DNA from: Exophiala sp. HKRS030
Taxonomy: Eukaryota; Ascomycota; Eurotiomycetes; Chaetothyriales; Herpotrichiellaceae
Assembly (NCBI GenBank): GCA_023897205.1
Contig: JAHWDD010000004.1
Location: 1,302,001 to 1,366,000 of the forward strand
DNA length: 64,000 nucleotides
Direction: 5' to 3'
The notes below the pieces were generated by a model, which saw only the letters and a list, made by a program, of their open reading frames with translations, had not been told where the DNA came from and did no database searches. Positions 57,239 to 64,000 of the stretch are shown piece after piece. Every line of letters begins with the position of its first letter. Within the stretch, counting starts at the first letter, position 1. Made by a program: the position numbers and the translations under genes.

Positions 57239-58731
57239 CTACCCTGTACCGGAGACAAGTCTCAGATTGAGCTGCTGTCGATCCTCAGGCCCTGGACACA
57301 CACGTCGACACCATCCACACCAGCTGCGCATGATTCCTTGAGATTCCCTCTCCAAGTATTTGCCACTTTCCCTTTCGTCCTCATACTCCCAGACTGTGGC
57401 ACCTACCTTGACTCGTTTCTTCACCTTTTTTTTAACAACCCCACCAATGCCCTCGATTTCTTGCTGCAAATAGCCGGGCTTATTGTTGACATAGTCTGGG
57501 GTACCAGTCCGACTCGGACCACTACCCTCAGCATCATCACAACCCTTGCCTTCGGAGCATTCTATCTCGACCCAGCACACGGCTTTCCCGCTACTTTCAA
57601 GACAGTCTTCGCCGCGCCCACACTTCTGGCCTTGGTTACCGACCCCTAATCCGGTTCCCAAACCACCGCCGATGTGCGTGGAATATCTCGATCTCCAGGT
57701 CCAGACTCTTTGATATGTCGTATCAGACGCTCCAAGATTCTGTGCACATGGCATACAGAGGAAAATGCCGTGCGAGTCACAAGTGCAAGGCTTTCGTAGG
57801 AAGGCCGGCGTCGTGAAAGTAATATGATATTCATGTTCTGGACCATGTTCATCGGATCCATCCTCAGAACTTGCCGTGGATGAGCCTGACACTGAGCGTT
57901 CTGACCGGATGGAACTTGCACTGGACTTGGTTGCTCTATGGTCAAAACCTGACGAGCGTAAAGGCTGCAGATGAGCCTCGATGGGTGCGTCTAAGCACGT
58001 CTTGCATAATCGTCTATATCTGTTCTTCATCCTACTGCTGCTGGGAGGTTTGGCCGTGCAGTTCCGGCAAACAACAATGCCACATCGCCTGCACGGTGCT
58101 ACCAGGTCTCGGGCACAGGGGCTGAGCTTGCTTGTAACTCCTGATGATGTATAAAGCCCAACAGGTCTGTATTCTGGCCTCGCAGGAATGACAGAGCCTG
58201 GAAGGGATTGGTATTGATCACGGGAGGCTGCGGCCCCTGTAGGTAACAACGTATCATAGAGCAATTCCTCGAGCTGCGGTTCGGCTCTCTGCGCGGATAG
58301 TCTCTCGGTGAGAAGAGGAGTATCGTCGTGGACGCATCGCAGTGATTGCGTTTTAAGCTGGTGTGCAAACTGCGTCAAGCTCGCATTGACGCTTTTGCAG
58401 GTCGAGGAAAGGGCATGGAGATCATTAAGGTCAATCGAGGAGGCCAGCGATAAAGCAACACTGGATTTCTCGCGTCAGTATTCACACATTTGTAAGTGCA
58501 CCAGATCATGGCATACGGATAGCACGTTAAGGCAGCTGCTAATTTGTTTGCTGTGACCGCGGTGGACTTATCGTCTGTGCTGTTGCTTCCGACTGTTGCT
58601 CCCCTGGTCACTGAGTTTAGCTGGTTCCAAGTGTGGTACGGACGCGGATCGGATTGCGCAGATCCCAAGTCATTGCCCGATCGACTGCCGGAAGCGCAGT
58701 CATCGTCTTCGAGGTCGTAGAACACTGCCAT
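57239..58731 (-). CDS. F-box-like, cysteine-rich conserved fungal protein
   Basis: Two exons, 58731-58517 and 58460-57239, join CC|T across a 56-base intron, giving 478 residues. The join produces ALTCYPVALSLASSIDLNDLHALSSTCKSV, which resembles an F-box-like helical start, followed by NASLTQFAHQLKTQSLRC. Next come Cys modules: CRRCGIVVCRNC (C-x2-C-x4-C-x2-C) with a later CKTC, CTCDSHGIFLCMPC, and a C-terminal WCGWCRRVC. They look like two or three zinc-binding sites. The middle is Ser-rich. I recall similar uncharacterised F-box/zinc proteins in ascomycetes but cannot name one. A substrate receptor of an SCF ubiquitin ligase is a possible role. The first exon is the least certain part: its frame remains open upstream to 59037 without another ATG. 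Confidence 0.55.
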
Positions 58732-59683
58732 ATCGGTGCCATTTGAACTGGACGTTATCACTGACGCCCAGAATGCAGGATGAAGCCAATAGTCAAAGCA
58801 GGTGCCTAGCGATACAACTGCCCCCCGTTGTATATCGAGAGAGAAGTCTTCAAGGGACCAGCTGACTTGCAGAGGCGGAACAAGATCGTGTGAGCGGGGT
58901 GAACAAGATGTGGCATCATCAAGGGAGTCGAAGATCCAGCCAGCGCCGCAAACGCCACAAAGGAATACGTTTCCCCACCAGTCACCGAAAAACAAGGGCA
59001 ACTCGTATCCCAAGGCGCAAGGGAGAACCAGGGACACCCATGATGGGCTCTAACCTGCTTGTCAGTTAAGCAACCAACAAGTGTTACGAGGACCGTGCAG
59101 CATAGCATTGTACCACCAGAGATGACCATCCTCTATTGAATTGTTGCCAACATGAGCACCTATCTGAGGCCTAGTAGTCCTCGTGCGCGCCTTGGTGGCT
59201 CTATAATCATTCTCAGCCGCATACTGTAGGTTCCGAACGCCTTGCAAACGATCGCAACTAGTAGGTGTATTTCTTCGACAACGATGGCATCTCTGAAGCA
59301 CATGTCTGGAAGCGGTTTCCCTCCCTCAGCTTTACCGAGGAATGAAGGACTATTCTCGTATAGGAACGGAGTACGGAACAACTATAGGTGGTCTGAATAC
59401 GCAGAATAGCAGATTGACCGAGGTACGGATACGAATTACGAGGACCCCTTCGGCGCGCGTTCCACCCTCCTGGCCATCGTCAAGTGGGAGGATTTCGCAA
59501 TTGGTGAAAGCAATGCGAGTAGTTACAATGTCCACAAATATCCTATTAAGCGACACCTCCTCTTTCCCAACGCCGTCCGTCGCCCCTCTCATCTCGAATG
59601 CCTTGCCCATAACTACAGGCTCTCCCGGTGGAATCTAGTTATCTACACGAACACCTTTCCTACACTCCAGGATCGATCACAAG
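58732..59683. other. Divergent intergenic region
   Basis: About 950 bases between the F-box-like gene (-) and the aldehyde dehydrogenase (+). The first 300 bases stay open in the frame of the F-box-like gene and read like protein (ELPLFFGDWWGNVFLCGVC), so an extra upstream exon is possible. The rest shows no gene. Confidence 0.4.
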
Positions 59684-61341
59684 ATGGAGTCTATGAAGCT
59701 GCCAGTATTCAAGACCACGCCGGTCGACGACATTCCTACGATTGTCTCACGCCTGCGCAATACGTTCTACTCTCAAAAGACTCGTCCTGCAGAATTCAGG
59801 GTCAAACAACTCCGCAAGTTGTACTGGGCGATCGATGATCACAAAGAAGAGTTGGTGGAGGCATGTCGCCGCGATATGAACAAAGGCTATTTCGAAGCCA
59901 TGGCTGGAGAAGTTAACTGGGTACAAAATGATATCGTTTTCCAGACCCAGAACCTAGAGAAATGGATGAAGGATGAAAAGCCAGCCGACATTGCTCTCAC
60001 CAACCGGTTGGTGAGCCCTAGGATACGCAAGGACCCATTGGGTGTCGTTCTGGTCATCGGGTAAGATCATAAAGTTACCTCGTTGCAAGTGCCTTTGCTG
60101 ATCCTCAATCAAGTGCCTTCAACTTTCCCGTGAACCTATCCTTTGGACCCATGGTCGGTGCCATCTCTGCGGGAAACACTGTGCTCTTGAAGCCATCTGA
60201 GAGCTCTCCCAATTCTGCTGCTGTTATGCAAAAGATCATGGAAGAATCTCTCGATCCGGACTGCTATGCATGCGTCCAAGGTGCTATTCCCGAGACTTCG
60301 GCATTACTGGAGCAGAAATGGGACAAAATTTTCTTCACTGGGTCTTCAAGAACTGCTAGAATCATTGCCCAGGCAGCGGCGAAGAATCTCACCCCCATTG
60401 CCTTGGAACTCGGAGGCAAGAATCCAGCATTTGTAACTAAGAAGGCAGATGCACGCTTGGCCGCTCGGAGGTTACTGTGGGCGAAGACTATGAATGCAGG
60501 CCAGCTCTGCATCAGCCAGAACTACATTTTGGTCGACAAAGATGTCGCCCCATCTCTCGTTGAGGAGCTCAAGGTTGCTATGAAGGAATTCTTCCCAGAT
60601 GGTGCCAAAAAGAGCAAAGACTTCTCACGAATCATCAACACTGCTGCCTTCAACCGTATCAAGAAGATGGTAGACAACACATCTGGCAAAATAGTCATCG
60701 GCGGAACTATGGATGCCGAAGAACTCTTCATCGAGCCAACTGTGGTGCTAGTGGATGATCCGAAAGACTCTCTCATTGTAGAGGAGTCCTTCGGGCCTCT
60801 CATTCCTATACTGCCCGTGGACAACTTGGACCAAGCCCTTCAGATCGCAAATGAAACTCATGCAACGCCGCTAGGTGTCTACGCATTTGGATCGAAGGAG
60901 GAGACCAAGAAAATCCTGGATGGGACTCGCTCGGGAGGTGCCAGCATCAACGACGGAATTTTCCATGGTATCGTTCCCAACCTTGCTTTTGGCGGTGTAG
61001 GTGATTCTGGTACTGGAGCATACCGTGGCAAGGCATCGTTTGACTGCTTTACTCATCAACGGTCGATCACCACCACGCCAGGATGGATGGAGAAATTGTT
61101 AGCGGTGAGATACCCGCCCTTCTACGGCACCGACAAGCTGAAGCAATTCAACAAAATGGGCTTCCTGACGCCCGACTTTGATCGAAACGGGGACAAGAAG
61201 GTGGGCTGGCTCTGGTGGCTACTTACATTGGGTACTGCCAGCGCATCGAAAGGTGCGTCAAGGGCTGCATTAGTAGCCGGTCTCTATGTTGCAATTACCA
61301 TGCTGATGCAGCGTAGGGCATTGAGGCCTGGTCTGGCATGA
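59684..61341 (+). CDS. Fatty aldehyde dehydrogenase, Hfd1-like, tail-anchored
   Basis: Two exons, 59684-60060 and 60114-61341, join GG|T within VIGAFNFPVNLSFGP, giving 534 residues. The ALDH3-type domain shows LKPSESSPNSA, FFTGSSRTARII, ELGGKNPAF with catalytic Glu224, and AGQLCISQNYILV with nucleophile Cys258, then EESFGPLIPI and FGGVGDSGTGAYRG. Residues ~490-525 carry two hydrophobic segments (VGWLWWLLTLGTASASKG and ALVAGLYVAITMLMQ) before a basic end (RRALRPGLA), a C-terminal membrane anchor as in yeast Hfd1 and human ALDH3A2. Hfd1 oxidises long-chain aldehydes such as hexadecenal from sphingolipid breakdown and acts in coenzyme Q precursor synthesis, on ER, lipid droplets or the mitochondrial outer membrane. 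The start ATG gives the usual short N-terminus. Confidence 0.92.
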
Positions 61342-61963
61342 AGACTAAGTAATTTTCTGTAGTTGAAGTCGAATTTAGCAAGCGGTGACAATAATGAACC
61401 TCCTACTCGTACGTAGATAATTTCACAGTGACAATTTTTCCATCTGTTTTATCGCCTTCAGTGTAGTACATCCTCACCCACAGTACGGTGGCCTGGCACC
61501 CTTATCGTTATGGGCTCACCCCGGCCTAATCTATGTGCCGCGGCCTGCGCCCTTTAAGCTGGGCTTACGAGTACGAGTCTCGAGGCTGTCATAGGCATCA
61601 GCCACAGCCAAGTAATAATGCATTATTGAACTGTGAACGTCATCGCCTGCGCCCGCAATTCTTTCGGGGAGCCTGTTCAACAGCAGACAGACCATCCCGC
61701 ATTTTTCTTGATACCACGATCGTCAATTGCTGCGTCTGGTTGGATCATTGCCACCGACCTTCTTCCCTGCATCTCCCTGTATCTCATTTCCGTATCTTTG
61801 GCAGACGCGTCTAAAAGTCCTTACTGTCTGCTTGCCTCTGCTGAAATTCCGACCTCACCGAATATTCTTATCGAGAGACAGCCTCACATTTCGACCTCAA
61901 CATAGTCGGCCGCTTCGCAAGCACTAGCAGACTCACTGGGCTCAAGATCGAAAAGACTGTATA
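61342..61963. other. Intergenic region and Osh-gene promoter
   Basis: 622 bases between two plus-strand genes. C/T-rich from about 61740 to 61900, probably the leader of the downstream gene. No other feature seen. Confidence 0.5.
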
Positions 61964-63717
61964 ATGACCTCTACCTCCAATACTCCATTTGCTACACCTG
62001 GAACGTCTACACCGAACACTAGACCTGGCACACCCAGCAGCCAGCAGCCTACGCCAACCAGCGCGCCGGCGGATAACCAGCTGCAAGATGATAGCTCGAA
62101 GCTGCGAACATTTTTGGGTTTATTGAGAAAGTGAGTCATTTGCATACGAGGAGAGATTATCTCGCTGGTAGACACAAAGTCGGGCTTTACAAGAACGATA
62201 AAACTGACAAGTGGCGGTGGGCAGGTTTATCGGCGTCACAGATATCGCCAACGTCCGTTTCTCTTTGCCTTCACAATTGCTAGAACCTATACCGAATCTG
62301 GGTAAGATATATTGTTGGAAGGTGAATAAAAGCATGGGATTGACGAGATGCAGAGTATTGGCACTATCTAGATCGACCTGAGACGTTCGCAAGGTAAGAA
62401 TATGCTGGATTGTGCTCCGTACATTGTCATGCAAAAGAAGATAATCTGAGACGCACATCATGGCAGTATCGGCACGTCAGACAGCGATGTTGGCCGCATG
62501 CTAGAAGTTCTGCGATTCTGGTTCACCAAAGATTTGGTTTGTGGATCTCATCCATGCTCATATGACTTTGCACTCATCCCTACCACAGAAATACGTCAAG
62601 GGAAAGCCATGCAAACCATACAATTCCACGTTGGGGGAGTTTTTCAGGGTGAGTTGTGTCATTTGGGCCATATGCGTCCCAGGATCGTTCCCGAGAGCTG
62701 TGGCTAACCTCATACATATCTCAGTGTCAATGGGAGGTGACAGAGCCAGCGCCATCAATATCTCAACCATCCAAAGCCCCACCACAACCACCGGCAGATC
62801 CATCTGGTGAGACTAGTGACAAGCCGGTACGAATATCGTTCTTGACCGAGCAGACGTCCCATCATCCTCCCGTCTCAGCATATTGGTATGATTGCCCAGA
62901 GAGAGGCATCTTCGCGCGAGGCTACGACCAGATTTCCGCCAAATTCACTGGCACATCCGTTCGTGTCGTCCCGGGCATGTATAACCGCGGCATCTTCATC
63001 ACTTTAGCCAACCGGGATAACGAAGAGTATCAGCTTATCCATCCAGCCGCTTCTTTGGGTGGCCTGCTTCGTGGATCACTGTATATTTCCGTGGCAGATA
63101 CTTGCTCTGTAACTTGCCCTAAAACGGGGCTCAAGTGTCTGCTGACATATGTTGAAGAGAGCTGGTTTGGTAAAGCGCAGAATCGCGTTCATGGCCTCAT
63201 CTTTCGCTACGACCCCAACGATGATAAGTATACTCGGGTCAAGGATGTGCCGGATAAGGACGTCCTTGTGAAGATTGAAGGATGCTGGCAAGAACAGATC
63301 ACTTACACAATCCCCAAGACTACAGCGGTCAAGGAAACCGCTGGCCTCGAACCTACATCAGATAAGCAGCTTCTGATTGACTTACAGCCATTGTTGCCGG
63401 TTCCCAAAGTCACGCCACCTTACGAGGAACAGCTTCCTCACGAATCGCGGTGGTTCTGGAAGGATGTCACAAACGCCATTCAAGAAAAGCGGTATTCTGA
63501 CGCCACTCGAATCAAGCAGGACTTGGAGCAAGCTCAACGCGACAAGGCAGCTAAGCGGAAAGAGCTGAACGTCGAGTTCAAGCCACGATTCTTTACTACT
63601 GTCACCGAGCCTAACGGCAAGCCTGAGCTCACTGAGTACGGCAAGGCTACGCTCGACAAGATGCACAAGCAGACGTATCAACTCGAACATATCCCTGAGC
63701 TAGGGGTGGACGAGTAG
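61964..63717 (+). CDS. Oxysterol-binding protein homologue (Osh4/Kes1-like)
   Basis: Six exons, 61964-62130, 62225-62301, 62354-62393, 62467-62536, 62589-62648 and 62725-63717, give 468 residues. After a Thr/Pro/Ser-rich N-terminus comes the ORD lid and tunnel: LRTFLGLLRKFIGVTDIANV, RFSLPSQLLEPIPNLEYWHY, then FTKDLKYVKGKPCKPYNSTL, and the family signature EQTSHHPPVSAYW at about residues 179-191. PKTGLKCLLTYVEESWFGKA and the C-terminal RWFWKDVTNAIQEKRYSDAT complete the domain. No PH domain or ankyrin repeats, so this is the short Osh4/Kes1-type form. Such proteins exchange ergosterol for PI4P between membranes at the Golgi and contact sites. Exons 2-5 are only 40-77 bases, all phase-consistent. 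Confident identification; exact paralogue unclear. Confidence 0.94.
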
Positions 63718-64000
63718 AACTCGATGCCGTTTGGATAGTCAGTCCAGTGTCAAAAGAAGGGGCACTTGATCACAAAGTGCTGATACCTGTACCTGGAATA
63801 GAGTCGCAATGGCATAACAGTCGAGACATGTCATGTTGGAAGCATAAGCTGAGGAGGAAATATACACCTTACGAAACAACCTGAATTCCTTCTGCATGTA
63901 TAGATGACAGGACGAGGAAGCACTGTCCAGGGTCGACAGTGGGAGTACTTCCCCGGCTTACTCGACCTTGTCCTTGATGTTTTTCCCCTCCCACGATAGC
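63718..64000. other. 3' flank at window end
   Basis: Downstream flank of the Osh gene. The last 100 bases might approach the next gene, but no coding frame is evident. Confidence 0.45.

Overview
This window looks like nuclear DNA of a filamentous ascomycete (Pezizomycotina). The genes are split by short introns, mostly 41-103 bases, with GT donors, CTRAY-like branch points and YAG acceptors. Transcription switches strand from gene to gene. Leaders are pyrimidine-rich, and the gene content is typically fungal: Swi1, Cps3/Lee1-like CCCH protein, Aim24, neutral trehalase, isocitrate lyase, Dfg5/Dcw1-type GH76 and a fungal-specific transcription factor. A eurotiomycete such as a black yeast is my guess, but order and genus cannot be fixed from this sequence alone. 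I see no rRNA, convincing tRNA, CRISPR array, prophage or intact transposon.

Layout. 0.8-8.5 kb: proteasome ATPase Rpt3 (-) diverging across a 3.3 kb gap from the SWI/SNF subunit Swi1 (+). 9-20.6 kb: mitochondrial ribosomal protein mL49 (-) diverging from eIF3e (+), then mitochondrial release factor Mrf1 (-), a CCCH zinc-finger protein (-), an Mtf2-like mitochondrial protein (+) and a membrane-anchored histidine phosphatase (-). 20.8-28 kb: a zinc-cluster-less fungal transcription factor (-), a GH76 wall enzyme (-), a nitroalkane oxidase (+) behind a tandem-repeat array, and the tiny TFIIH subunit Tfb5 (+). 30.5-42.7 kb: an isochorismatase-like/AlkB-like fusion protein (+), Aim24 (-), a YCR023C-type MFS transporter (+), an HSL-type alpha/beta hydrolase (-) and the Fe-S exporter Atm1 (+). 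43-50 kb is gene-poor: an 80-residue two-exon gene, a BTB/POZ protein with a heptad-repeat leader, a doubtful 76-codon ORF and a relic of a second BTB gene. 50-64 kb: isocitrate lyase (-), neutral trehalase (-), an F-box-like Cys-rich protein (-), a tail-anchored fatty aldehyde dehydrogenase (+) and an oxysterol-binding Osh/Kes1 protein (+).

The genes do not form one pathway. Mitochondrial functions are over-represented (mL49, Mrf1, Mtf2-like, Aim24, Atm1). Isocitrate lyase and trehalase lie next to each other and both serve carbon reserve or C2 metabolism. The most unusual protein is the 780-residue fusion at 30579-32921: a Ser-for-Cys isochorismatase-like domain joined through a disordered linker to an AlkB-like 2-oxoglutarate/Fe(II) oxygenase domain with its metal ligands intact. 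Exon joins below were worked out by hand from splice signals and reading frame; every spliced model totals a whole number of codons.
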